The notes beneath the pieces were generated by a model. That model saw nothing but the letters and a program-made list of their open reading frames with translations. It was not told where the DNA came from and did not search any database. From NCBI GenBank assembly GCA_910586005.1, contig CAJUHG010000006.1:22445-70074 (forward strand): a stretch of DNA of 47,630 nt, read 5' to 3'. Source of the stretch: an uncultured Lachnospiraceae bacterium. Lineage in GTDB: Bacteria > Bacillota > Clostridia > Lachnospirales > Lachnospiraceae. Below, in pieces: positions 34,369-42,245 of the stretch. The first letter of the stretch is position 1, and each line of letters starts with the position of its first letter. The translations under genes and the position numbers were made by a program.

Positions 34369-35259
34369 ATGCATACTCAGTTTTTTGGTAATTTTTTGCT
34401 TAATAAGGGAGTTATTACCCCTGAACAGCTTATTGAGGTTCTAAAAATACAATCCTCAACTCACAAGAAATTTGGTACATTAGCGATTCACTCTGGCTAT
34501 ATGTCAGCAAGTGAAGTTGCAGATGTTTACATTACACAGACACATTATGACAAACATTTCGGAGAACTCGCTATGGAACTTGGTTACCTTACTCCTGCCC
34601 AAGTGGACAAACTACTTACAATTCAGCTTCCGAACTATATGTTATTGGGTCAGATTTTGGTAGACCAGAAAATATTAACTCATATTGAGCTTGAAAATTT
34701 AATTACAGAATATAAATCTGAATATGAAATCTATGATTTGGATTTATTAGAAGAACAAAAAAATATGGTAGATAAACTTCTTTCTTCTTTGTATTTACCA
34801 GAAGATTTACCGCAAGCTCAAAATATTATTTCCTATCTTACACTTCTTTTCAATAATTTAGTACGTTTTATTGGAGAAGATTTTACACCATTGAATGTTA
34901 TGACTTTGCCAGAAGTTCCCACAAACTTTTGTGTATCCCAAGTAGTAGACGGCACGTTTGCCTTTTTGTCTGCCTTAGACATGGACCATGAAACTGCACT
35001 TGCTTTTGCTAGCAGATATGTAGATGAGGAATTTGAAGAGTTTGATGAATATGTTAGTGCTTCTATGGAAGATTTTTTAAATTTACATAATGGGTTGTTC
35101 TCTGTAAATATGTCCAATGATTATACCTTAGAATTACATTTACAGCCTCCTACGATTCATGAGAATACTATTTTGTCAACAGATTCTCCTGCTTATCTAC
35201 TACCTATAATTTATTCTTTTGGAACTATTAATTTTATATTCTCAGTGACAAAATCTTAA
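34369..35259 (+). CDS. Four-repeat MshEN-like protein with CheX-like C-terminal domain
   Basis: A 296-residue cytoplasmic protein. Four repeats of exactly 29 residues start at 6, 35, 64 and 93, each of the form (F/L)G-x2-(L/A)-x3-G-x-(I/L)T-x-(E/Q)-x-(L/V)-x4-xQ. This resembles the c-di-GMP-binding MshEN/GspE N-domain motif, though the Arg that often precedes it is absent. After a linker, 145-296 resembles CheX/CheC phosphatases; at the usual ExxN site the sequence is ED235FLN238, so Asp may stand in for Glu or Glu234 may shift in. It lies 5 bp after the CheY-like gene and ends at a strong terminator. Signalling by CheY dephosphorylation tuned by a second messenger is an inference. Confidence 0.65.
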   Translation: MHTQFFGNFLLNKGVITPEQLIEVLKIQSSTHKKFGTLAIHSGYMSASEVADVYITQTHYDKHFGELAMELGYLTPAQVDKLLTIQLPNYMLLGQILVDQKILTHIELENLITEYKSEYEIYDLDLLEEQKNMVDKLLSSLYLPEDLPQAQNIISYLTLLFNNLVRFIGEDFTPLNVMTLPEVPTNFCVSQVVDGTFAFLSALDMDHETALAFASRYVDEEFEEFDEYVSASMEDFLNLHNGLFSVNMSNDYTLELHLQPPTIHENTILSTDSPAYLLPIIYSFGTINFIFSVTKS

Positions 35260-35293
35260 AAACAATAAGAATACTAGAAAATATTTTTAAATG

Positions 35294-35361
35294 GATTAGG
35301 GTGTTAAAAAGTTTAAACTTCTTATAAGAAATTCAAACTTTTTAACACCCTAATCTTTTTT
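35294..35361 (+). terminator. Strong intrinsic terminator of the CheY/CheX module
   Basis: A 21-bp perfect stem (35294-35314 with 35335-35355) with a 20-nt loop and a T6 tail. The A-rich left flank is weak, so it mainly serves the plus strand. Confidence 0.85.
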
Positions 35362-35427
35362 CTTCTATAGAAAATACTTTGTCACACTAACGCGTCGAAA
35401 TATCTTTTCTATTAGAAGAAAAATAAT

Positions 35428-35475
35428 ATGCGCACTCGTGCGAGAGGAAGATGTCCCTGTGAGACCACACATTTT
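35428..35475. repeat. Interspersed element R3, partial copy
   Basis: ATGCGCACTCGTGCGA (35428-35443) is identical to the minus strand of 20981-20996; similarity continues with GATGTCCCTGTGAGACC against AATGTCACTATGTGACC. It lies between the terminator above and the 3' end of thrC. Confidence 0.6.
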
Positions 35476-35497
35476 GTTTTATGTCTTAAATTATATT

Positions 35498-36982
35498 TTA
35501 TTTCATCTTTAAAAACTGTTTTACAACTGACTGCATCTCTTCCACTTCACAAACAGTCTTATGACATATCTCAGCCATACGAATCTCTTCAATTGCTTGT
35601 GGAATGTTCACTCCTGATAAAATTTCTAACTCATCTATTAATTCAAAATCTGGTCTACTTTTATATTTTTCATCAATGGCTGTCATAACGCTTCTAGTAA
35701 ACTTATAGGGACTTGCAGTGGAAGCAATTATTGTTTTGGCTGTATCTTGTGTATCTTTTTTATATTTCTTATACACAGTGGCTGCCACTGCTGTGTGAGT
35801 ATCAATAATATAACCTGTTTCTTGGTAAATTTCTTTTATGGTTGCAGCACTTTCTTGCTCTTTTGCATAATTTCCATAAAAATCTGTAAGTTGTTCTTTC
35901 ATTTCTGAGGTTATCTCATATTTTCCTTCTTTTTGAAGTGTTTCCATCAATAATTCATTCTTTTTTGCATTATTTCCTGCAATATGATAAATTAAACGCT
36001 CTAAGTTGCTAGAAATTAAAATATCCATAGAAGGAGAAGAAGTCAATATAAATTCTCTATTCTTATCATATGTACCTGTACTAAAAAAGTCATACAACAC
36101 TTTATTCTCATTGGAGGCACAGATTAATTTTCCAATTGGCAAGCCCATATTTTTTGCATAAAATGCTGCCAAGATATTGCCAAAATTACCAGTTGGAACA
36201 GCTATATTTATATTTTCTCCTGTTTTTATTTCCCCTGTTTTTACCATTTTTGCATAAGCATACACATAATATACAATTTGGGGAACTAAACGACCAATAT
36301 TAATAGAATTGGCAGAAGAAAATTGATATCCTGCTATTTCCATTTCTTTTGCTAGGTCTTTGTCAGAAAACATCTGTTTGACACCTGTCTGTGCTTGGTC
36401 AAAATTACCATTAATTCCAACTACAAAAGTATTATCCCCTTTTTGTGTTACCATCTGTTTTTCCTGAATAGGGCTAACACCGTCTTTTGGGTAAAACACA
36501 ATAATTTTTGTTCCTTCTACTCCTGCAAATCCGGCTAAAGCTGCTTTTCCTGTGTCACCAGAAGTCGCTGTTAAAATTACAATATCATTTTTTACTTTAT
36601 TCTTTCTTGCTGAAGTAATTAAAAGATGTGGAAGAATAGAAAGTGCCATGTCTTTAAATGCAATCGTTGCTCCATGAAACAACTCTAAATAATAGGCATC
36701 TTGTGCTTTTTTCAAAGGTACTATCTCTTCTGTATCAAATTTCTCATCATAAGCATTTCTAATACAGGTTTTTAATTCTTCTTCTGTGAAATCTGTAAGA
36801 AATAATTTCATTACTTCATATGCAGTCTCTTGATAAGTCATATTGGCTAGTTCTTCTATAGAAATATTCAATGATGGTATTTGTTCTGGTACAAATAATC
36901 CACCATTCTCTGCCAATCCTTTTAAAATTCCTTGTGAAGCACTCACTTTTTCATTCGCATTTCTTGTACTTACATATAACAT
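35498..36982 (-). CDS. thrC: Threonine synthase
   Basis: A 494-residue PLP enzyme converting O-phosphohomoserine to threonine. The N-terminus YVSTRNANEKVSASQGILKG is the fold's lid region; Lys110 in HGATIAFKD is the Schiff-base lysine; TATSGDTGKAALAG binds phosphate and PTGNFGNILAA is the glycine-rich PLP loop. Length fits the fungal/clostridial long type. It stands alone, without homoserine kinase or dehydrogenase nearby. No T-box or Thr-rich leader is seen upstream (36983-37140). Confidence 0.95.
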   Translation of the reverse strand: MLYVSTRNANEKVSASQGILKGLAENGGLFVPEQIPSLNISIEELANMTYQETAYEVMKLFLTDFTEEELKTCIRNAYDEKFDTEEIVPLKKAQDAYYLELFHGATIAFKDMALSILPHLLITSARKNKVKNDIVILTATSGDTGKAALAGFAGVEGTKIIVFYPKDGVSPIQEKQMVTQKGDNTFVVGINGNFDQAQTGVKQMFSDKDLAKEMEIAGYQFSSANSINIGRLVPQIVYYVYAYAKMVKTGEIKTGENINIAVPTGNFGNILAAFYAKNMGLPIGKLICASNENKVLYDFFSTGTYDKNREFILTSSPSMDILISSNLERLIYHIAGNNAKKNELLMETLQKEGKYEITSEMKEQLTDFYGNYAKEQESAATIKEIYQETGYIIDTHTAVAATVYKKYKKDTQDTAKTIIASTASPYKFTRSVMTAIDEKYKSRPDFELIDELEILSGVNIPQAIEEIRMAEICHKTVCEVEEMQSVVKQFLKMK

Positions 36983-37150
36983 AATTCTATTCCATCCTTT
37001 ATTATATTATTTTTCATTTTTCTAAATTAGTCTATAGTCCTTGTTTTTTATTTGTTATTAATATTCTTTTATTTGTGTCCTATGATAAGAACGCCTTTGA
37101 CATGCTTAAACAACAGAACACACACTCTGAGAACTTTCTATTATCAGAAA
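36983..37150. repeat. thrC upstream region with a degenerate hairpin-element copy
   Basis: The 13-nt CACACTCTGAGAA (37121-37133) followed by CTTTCTATTATCAGAAATAA matches the right half of the hairpin family; the left stem arm is degenerate. It again lies just past a minus-strand terminator. Confidence 0.5.
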
Positions 37151-37151
37151 T

Positions 37152-37184
37152 AAAAGGGTATCCTAAAACTTAGGATACCTTTTT
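37152..37184. terminator. Bidirectional terminator downstream of the SleB-like gene
   Basis: GGTATCCTAA (37157-37166) pairs with TTAGGATACC (37170-37179), with an A-run before and a T-run after. Serves the minus-strand sleB-like gene. Confidence 0.8.
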
Positions 37185-37232
37185 ATTATAAAAGTTTTCT
37201 ATTCTGCTGTCAATCTTTGTAATAGGCTGCTT

Positions 37233-38030
37233 TTAGGGAAGTGTATAAAATTCATGACCACCATATTGAAATAACCATTTGAGATTTTTATCAAACCATG
37301 CCATATCATATGGATTTGCTTTACTACGAGCAGAAAAAAATAATGCTCCCTGAGATAAATCTTCATCTTTTAAAGCTTTATCTACAGCTTCTATGGTTTT
37401 TTGTGTTACTTCTACAGAGTAATAACGACCATCTGCAGTAGGTGCAAACTGAGGACTTCCTCCACTTCTCTCAAAAATCACACCATACACAGTAGATGCA
37501 AAATCTTTTGCAAGTACTCTATTTAATATAACTTCTGCTACTAATATTTTTCCTTGTTCATCTTCTCCTCCAGCTTCTGCTTGTACAATTCTTAAAAGGG
37601 CCTCATAGTCTTCATCAGAAATAAAAATATCTCCATAAGGATTTACAGGTTCTTGTTGTATTTCATTGTGCATCGTCTCAATACTAGCACATACAGCTAT
37701 TGTTTCTCTCTTTTTTTTCTGTGCTTTTTCTTTTATTCTATCTTGTTCTATTTTTAGTATATCCTGACAGGAAGTTGCAAATCCTCCCTCAGACATAATT
37801 TTATTCTCCTCTAAATGGTCTGTTTTAACTTCTTCCTTTCTTTCTTTTATACTACTACATTCCATTGTATTTTTACTTTTTCCTGCTCCTTCAAATCCAT
37901 ACATATTAAGAAAAATAATTGCTACTATTGAAAAAATTGAAACAAGAATCACATAATTTGGATAGGATTTTTGGGATATATTATTTATACAAGAATAAAT
38001 ATTCTTTCGTAAATTTTGCATTGTCAACAT
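37233..38030 (-). CDS. SleB/CwlJ-type cell-wall hydrolase, membrane-anchored
   Basis: A 265-residue protein with one N-terminal transmembrane segment (about 25-44), a charged linker (50-130) and a C-terminal Hydrolase_2 domain (about 140-265). IVQAEAGGEDEQGKILVAEV holds the presumed catalytic Glu152; ILNRVL, SPQFAP and YDMAWFDKNLKWLF are further family motifs. SleB is a lytic transglycosylase that breaks cortex peptidoglycan in germination. The lack of a peptidoglycan-binding domain and the membrane anchor fit the vegetative relatives common in Lachnospiraceae as well, so a spore role is not proven. It diverges from the AP2-like gene. Confidence 0.85.
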   Translation of the reverse strand: MLTMQNLRKNIYSCINNISQKSYPNYVILVSIFSIVAIIFLNMYGFEGAGKSKNTMECSSIKERKEEVKTDHLEENKIMSEGGFATSCQDILKIEQDRIKEKAQKKKRETIAVCASIETMHNEIQQEPVNPYGDIFISDEDYEALLRIVQAEAGGEDEQGKILVAEVILNRVLAKDFASTVYGVIFERSGGSPQFAPTADGRYYSVEVTQKTIEAVDKALKDEDLSQGALFFSARSKANPYDMAWFDKNLKWLFQYGGHEFYTLP

Positions 38031-38225
38031 AATCGTTCCTCTTTTCTATGTGTGGTTTCAGTTTTATATTGTTACAATGTTTCAATGAAACCCTTTATTA
38101 TTCCATAGTTTACCATTATATTTCCAATATCTTTGAAACGTTGCGTTTTTGTATTTTTATGATATACTTATTTTGTATTTTTTTACCGAAAAAATACATG
38201 GAAATATAATTTATGGAGGTTACTT

Positions 38226-39032
38226 ATGCTGCCAGGTGTTTATATTGCTTATAAGAAAAACAAAGTGATTTATTATCGTTCTAATATTACTTATCAGAAT
38301 AAACATATTTCTCTTGGCAGCTTTGAGACAGAAGAAAAGGCAAATCTCGCTTATCAGGAAGCTTGTCTATTATTACAAGACTTCTCTATCACTTTAGAAA
38401 ATGCTTTTTCGCTACCAACTATTTTAAGTTTTGATAAAGTGATTTCTTTGTTGAATTTTCGGGATAATCACATTTATTTTAAAAATCCTATTTATTTAAG
38501 GAATAATTATTTTATTTATTATATTTCCAAGTCAGATGAATTAAAATTCGACATTGATGATTTATTTTACTATTCTAGTCATAAAATTATGCGCCGACGA
38601 GGACATCTTTTTGTCAGTGATTATGGAATGCAAATCAATATTCTTTCGCGTTATGGTATTAAAAATTATGCTGTTGTAGGGCGGGATTACTATTTTGTCA
38701 ATGAAGATTCCACAGATTATCGTTACTCTAATATTATTGTGATTAATAAATATTATGGGGTAACAAAAATAGTAACATCTAAGAAGGAAACTTATAAAGT
38801 AAAAATTCATATCAATGGAAATTATTTGATAGGAACCTATCAAGATGAGAAAAAAGCAGCAATTGCTTATAATAAAGCAGTTGATTTAGCTAAAAAATAT
38901 GGTATCACTAAAAATTTTCAAACAAACTATCTAGAATGCTACTCTCCTAGAGAATATGCTGAGATTTATAGCAAGATAAAAATTTCAGAAAAATATGTAA
39001 GTTATTTGCAAAATATCAGAAAAGAAGTGTAA
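38226..39032 (+). CDS. Protein with two AP2-like domains around a decayed HNH-like core
   Basis: A 268-residue soluble protein. Residues 3-50 read like an AP2/ERF DNA-binding domain (PGVYIAYKKNKVIYYRSNI then LGSFETEEKANLAY). Residues 177-224 are a second, weaker one (YYGVTKIVTSKKETYKVKI, IGTYQDEKKAAIAYNKA). Between them, about 105-174 follows the pattern of HNH endonucleases that carry AP2 domains, where MHRLI ... VDHINGNxLDNRxxNLRI would be expected; here one reads MQINIL ... GRDYYFVNEDSTDYRYSNIIVI, with the His and Asn catalytic positions changed. It is preceded by GGAGG seven bases before the ATG. It is likely a DNA-binding protein that has lost nuclease activity; this is inference from alignment by eye. 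Confidence 0.65.
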   Translation: MLPGVYIAYKKNKVIYYRSNITYQNKHISLGSFETEEKANLAYQEACLLLQDFSITLENAFSLPTILSFDKVISLLNFRDNHIYFKNPIYLRNNYFIYYISKSDELKFDIDDLFYYSSHKIMRRRGHLFVSDYGMQINILSRYGIKNYAVVGRDYYFVNEDSTDYRYSNIIVINKYYGVTKIVTSKKETYKVKIHINGNYLIGTYQDEKKAAIAYNKAVDLAKKYGITKNFQTNYLECYSPREYAEIYSKIKISEKYVSYLQNIRKEV

Positions 39033-39067
39033 ACAATAGAAAGCACGCTCTGCGAACTTTCTATTGT
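39033..39067. repeat. Interspersed hairpin element, best copy
   Basis: ACAATAGAAAG (39033-39043) pairs perfectly with CTTTCTATTGT (39057-39067) around the 13-nt loop CACGCTCTGCGAA. It touches the stop codon of the AP2-like gene. Confidence 0.8.
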
Positions 39068-39076
39068 CATAAATCA

Positions 39077-39102
39077 ATCCCCCACAGCAAGCTGTGGGGG
39101 AT
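39077..39102. terminator. GC-rich hairpin shared by the AP2-like gene and leuD
   Basis: ATCCCCCACAG (39077-39087) pairs with CTGTGGGGGAT (39092-39102) across a 4-nt loop, between two convergent genes. The U-tract is poor on both sides, but the stem is strong. Confidence 0.6.
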
Positions 39103-39116
39103 ACTACTAAAAAAAT

Positions 39117-39605
39117 TTATTTCTTTTGATTAATATAATTAATCAATCCTTCTGATTTAATAATTTTTTGCATAAATTCTGGAAATGCCTGTCCTTGGAA
39201 GGTGGTTCCTTTTGTCTTATTAGTAATCATCCCACTATCAAAATCCACTTCCACTTCATCTCCAGCTTCAATTCCCTTTGCAGCTTCTGGACATTCAATA
39301 ATTGGAAGTCCAATATTAATAGCATTTCTATAAAATATTCTTGCAAAAGTTTCTGCAATTACACAGCTTATCCCTGAAGCTTTTATAGCAATGGGAGCAT
39401 GTTCTCTAGAAGAGCCACAACCAAAATTTTTATCTGCTACAATTAAATCTCCTTTTTTTACTTTATGCACAAACTCTTTATCTATATCTTCCATGCAATG
39501 AGTAGCTAGTTCTTTTGGTTCAGAAGAATTTAAGTATCTTGCTGGAATAATCACATCTGTATCTACATTATCTCCATATTTAAAAACTGTTCCAATGGCT
39601 TTCAT
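39117..39605 (-). CDS. leuD: 3-isopropylmalate dehydratase small subunit
   Basis: A 162-residue swivelling subunit of isopropylmalate isomerase, which moves the hydroxyl of isopropylmalate in leucine synthesis. The start IGTVFKYGDNVDTDVIIPARYL and the substrate-binding loop NFGCGSSREHAP are diagnostic, and the short length is that of the archaeal/clostridial type. It follows leuC by 17 bp. No leuA or leuB is in the window, so homoaconitase or methylmalate/citramalate substrates cannot be excluded. Confidence 0.93.
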   Translation of the reverse strand: MKAIGTVFKYGDNVDTDVIIPARYLNSSEPKELATHCMEDIDKEFVHKVKKGDLIVADKNFGCGSSREHAPIAIKASGISCVIAETFARIFYRNAINIGLPIIECPEAAKGIEAGDEVEVDFDSGMITNKTKGTTFQGQAFPEFMQKIIKSEGLINYINQKK

Positions 39606-39622
39606 TGTTTTCCTCCTATTTT

Positions 39623-40876
39623 TTATTTTGGTGCTGATATTTTTCCGGCAATAGCACTAGCAGCAGCTACTGCTGGACTTGCCAAATATATTTCTGACTC
39701 TACATGTCCCATACGCCCTACAAAATTACGATTTGTAGTAGAAACACATCGTTCTCCTTCTGCTAAAATTCCCATATATCCACCTAAACATGGTCCACAA
39801 GTTGGTGTACTTACAATGGCTCCTGCTTCAATAAAATCTTTCAAAAGCCCCTCTTCCATTGCCTCTAAATAAATCCTTTGGGTAGCTGGAATTACAATAC
39901 AACGAATTCCTTTTGCTACTTTCTGCCCCCGCAATACTTCTGCTGCAATCCTAAGGTCTTCTAAGCGGCCATTGGTACAAGAACCAATTACTACCTGATC
40001 AATCATAATTTCCCCTACTTCATCAATGGTCTTAGTGTTTTCTGGTAAATGTGGAAATGCCACTGTAGGCTTTAAAGTACTTAAATCTATGGTATATTCC
40101 TCATCATATTCTGCGTCTTCATCTGCTTCATATACTTTAAACTCCCGATTAGAATGTTCTTTCATATAAGCAATTGCAATATCATCTACTGGAAAGATGC
40201 CATTTTTGCCACCTGCCTCAATTGCCATATTTGCAATTGTAAAGCGATCGTCCATAGAAAGATTACTGATTCCATCCCCCATAAATTCCATAGATTTATA
40301 TAAAGCTCCGTCCACGCCAATTTTTCCAATAATATGCAAAATTATATCTTTACCACTTACCCATTTAGAAGGCTTTCCGATAAGCTCAAACTTGATTGCA
40401 GCAGGTACTTTAAACCATGCTTTTCCTGTTGCCATTCCTGCTGCCATATCTGTACTTCCTACACCTGTAGAAAAAGCTCCTAGCGCTCCATAAGTACAAG
40501 TATGAGAATCTGCACCAATAATTACATCCCCAGCAACTGTAAGTCCTTTTTCAGGTAAAAGTGCATGTTCAATACCCATCTCTCCAACATCAAAATAATT
40601 ACTAATTTCATGTTTGCAGGCAAACTCTCGAACACATTTACAATGTTGTGCTGATTTAATATCTTTATTTGGTGCAAAATGGTCCATAACCAATGCAATC
40701 TTGTCTTTGTGAAATACGCCATCTGTATGAAATTTATCCATTTCATGAATTGCCACTGGCGAAGTAATATCATTTCCAAGAACTAAATCTAAATCTGCTT
40801 CTATCAATTGTCCTGCTTTTACTTCTGGAAGTCCTGCTGCAGCAGCTAAGATTTTCTGCGTCATTGTCATTCCCAT
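39623..40876 (-). CDS. leuC: 3-isopropylmalate dehydratase large subunit
   Basis: A 417-residue [4Fe-4S] aconitase-superfamily catalytic subunit. The cluster ligands are Cys300 (VIGSCTNG), Cys360 and Cys363 (PTCGPCLGG). IGADSHTCTYGALGAFSTGVG is the conserved active-site segment. The length is that of the compact type paired with a 160-residue LeuD. It has a clear AAGGAGG site and lies about 50 bp from a perfect inverted repeat. The divergent LysR gene is its likely regulator. The same substrate caution as for leuD applies. Confidence 0.93.
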   Translation of the reverse strand: MGMTMTQKILAAAAGLPEVKAGQLIEADLDLVLGNDITSPVAIHEMDKFHTDGVFHKDKIALVMDHFAPNKDIKSAQHCKCVREFACKHEISNYFDVGEMGIEHALLPEKGLTVAGDVIIGADSHTCTYGALGAFSTGVGSTDMAAGMATGKAWFKVPAAIKFELIGKPSKWVSGKDIILHIIGKIGVDGALYKSMEFMGDGISNLSMDDRFTIANMAIEAGGKNGIFPVDDIAIAYMKEHSNREFKVYEADEDAEYDEEYTIDLSTLKPTVAFPHLPENTKTIDEVGEIMIDQVVIGSCTNGRLEDLRIAAEVLRGQKVAKGIRCIVIPATQRIYLEAMEEGLLKDFIEAGAIVSTPTCGPCLGGYMGILAEGERCVSTTNRNFVGRMGHVESEIYLASPAVAAASAIAGKISAPK

Positions 40877-40923
40877 ATATAAATCCTCCTTAATAAAATA
40901 CTTGAATTATCCTTCTGCTTGCT

Positions 40924-40948
40924 ATTATAGCATACTACATGCTATAAT
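40924..40948. promoter_or_regulatory. LysR-type operator between leuC and the LysR gene
   Basis: ATTATAGCAT (40924-40933), 5-bp spacer, ATGCTATAAT (40939-40948): a perfect 10-bp inverted repeat that contains the T-N11-A type core of LysR sites. It is 48 bp upstream of leuC and about 180 bp from the LysR start. The position suits activation or repression of leuCD. Confidence 0.75.
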
Positions 40949-41125
40949 AACAATACATATTAAATATAATTATTATAATTATAAGTTATAATTTATTGTT
41001 TTATAGAGAATTTTTATTTTCTTATGAATTATAGATAACTCTCATATTTAAAAATTTTATATATTTTCTTTTATATATTTTCATAGAAAAACAAATCTAT
41101 TGTAAACTTAGAAAGGAGCAGTCTT

Positions 41126-42025
41126 ATGGAACAAAATCTTTCATCTTATCGCATTTTTTATGCGGTTGCAAATACAGGTAATATTTCCAAAGCCGCAAAA
41201 GAATTATATATCAGTCAACCTGCAATTAGTAAATCTATTCAAAAACTAGAAGAAAACATAGGCGTAAAATTATTTGACCGCAGTTCTCGTGGTGTTACTC
41301 TTACCTTAGAAGGTGAACTACTTTATACACATGTAAAATCTGCTTTTGAAACACTCACCTTAGGGGAAGATAAATTACATCGTTTCATTGCTCTGGGAAT
41401 TGGAAATTTAACAATTGGTGTTAGTTCTACTTTATGTAAATATATTTTACTTCCATATTTGCGGGATTTTATAAAAAAATATCCCCACATTAATATCTCT
41501 ATTGCTTGTCATTCTACCAATCATACATTAAAGTTATTAGAAGATGGCAAATTAGATATTGGCCTTATTGGTAAACCAGAAATTCTTAAAAATATTGACT
41601 TTTATCCCCTTAGAGAAATCGAAGATATTTTTGTAGCTACAAAAGATTATCTACATAATCTCAGAGTTCGTGGTGTGGAAAAAAAGCATCTTCTACAAAG
41701 TGCTACTTTGATGCTATTAGATAAAGAAAATATGACACGTCAGTATATTGATGACTATTTTCAAGAAAATCATATTATTACACAAGATATTATTGAAGTT
41801 TCCAATCTGGATCTTTTAATTGAAATGTCAAAAATCAGTTTGGGGATAGGTTGTGTGATCAAAGATTTTGTCTACCATGAACTAAAAATGGGAACCTTAT
41901 TAGAAATCCCTTTAGAAATTCCAATTCACAAACGTATGGTTGGATTTGCCTATAATAAAGATGTTAAAAGTTCAAAATCTTTGAAACATTTCATTGATTT
42001 TTATCAGACATATTCTTTTAACTGA
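41126..42025 (+). CDS. LysR-family transcriptional regulator
   Basis: A 299-residue DNA-binding regulator. The N-terminal winged helix-turn-helix (about 1-60) reads FYAVANTGNISKAAKELYIS then AISKSIQKLEENIGVKLFDR, a textbook LysR start, followed by a linker helix and a two-lobe effector-binding domain (about 90-295). A strong GAAAGGAGC precedes the ATG. It is divergent from leuC with a perfect operator between, so it probably controls leuCD in response to a pathway intermediate. The effector is unknown. Confidence 0.92.
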   Translation: MEQNLSSYRIFYAVANTGNISKAAKELYISQPAISKSIQKLEENIGVKLFDRSSRGVTLTLEGELLYTHVKSAFETLTLGEDKLHRFIALGIGNLTIGVSSTLCKYILLPYLRDFIKKYPHINISIACHSTNHTLKLLEDGKLDIGLIGKPEILKNIDFYPLREIEDIFVATKDYLHNLRVRGVEKKHLLQSATLMLLDKENMTRQYIDDYFQENHIITQDIIEVSNLDLLIEMSKISLGIGCVIKDFVYHELKMGTLLEIPLEIPIHKRMVGFAYNKDVKSSKSLKHFIDFYQTYSFN

Positions 42026-42026
42026 A

Positions 42027-42101
42027 AATTTCTGCAGAACAAAGTGAACCTTTGCAGCGCCACGTGTGGTGCGCAATAACATGGTCTTTCCTATGAAAGA
42101 A
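42027..42101. repeat. Interspersed element R3, partial copy after the LysR gene
   Basis: Bases 42074-42101 match 20854-20881 with two changes, and TTCTGCAGAACAAAGTGAAC near 42031 resembles the AGAACAAAGCGGAC part. A GCGCCAC-GT-GTGGTGCGC hairpin (42058-42075) lies inside. Confidence 0.55.
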
Positions 42102-42105
42102 TAAT

Positions 42106-42142
42106 AAAACAATCTCCTAATTTATATATAGGAGATTGTTTT
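42106..42142. terminator. Intrinsic terminator of the LysR gene
   Basis: AAAACAATCTCCTA (42106-42119) pairs with TAGGAGATTGTTTT (42129-42142). The A-rich left arm also makes it usable by the convergent glycosidase gene. Confidence 0.85.
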
Positions 42143-42245
42143 ATCTAAGAATTTTTCACCTCTTAAGTTAAGATTGTTTTGGATATTCTAATCCTATTAA
42201 GCACAGAGCCAATCTGCATTTTATAATAAAAACAATGCAACATCT

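Noticed and set aside
36983..37140. T-box or leader peptide for thrC
   Set aside because: No T-box core and no Thr-rich short frame on the minus strand.
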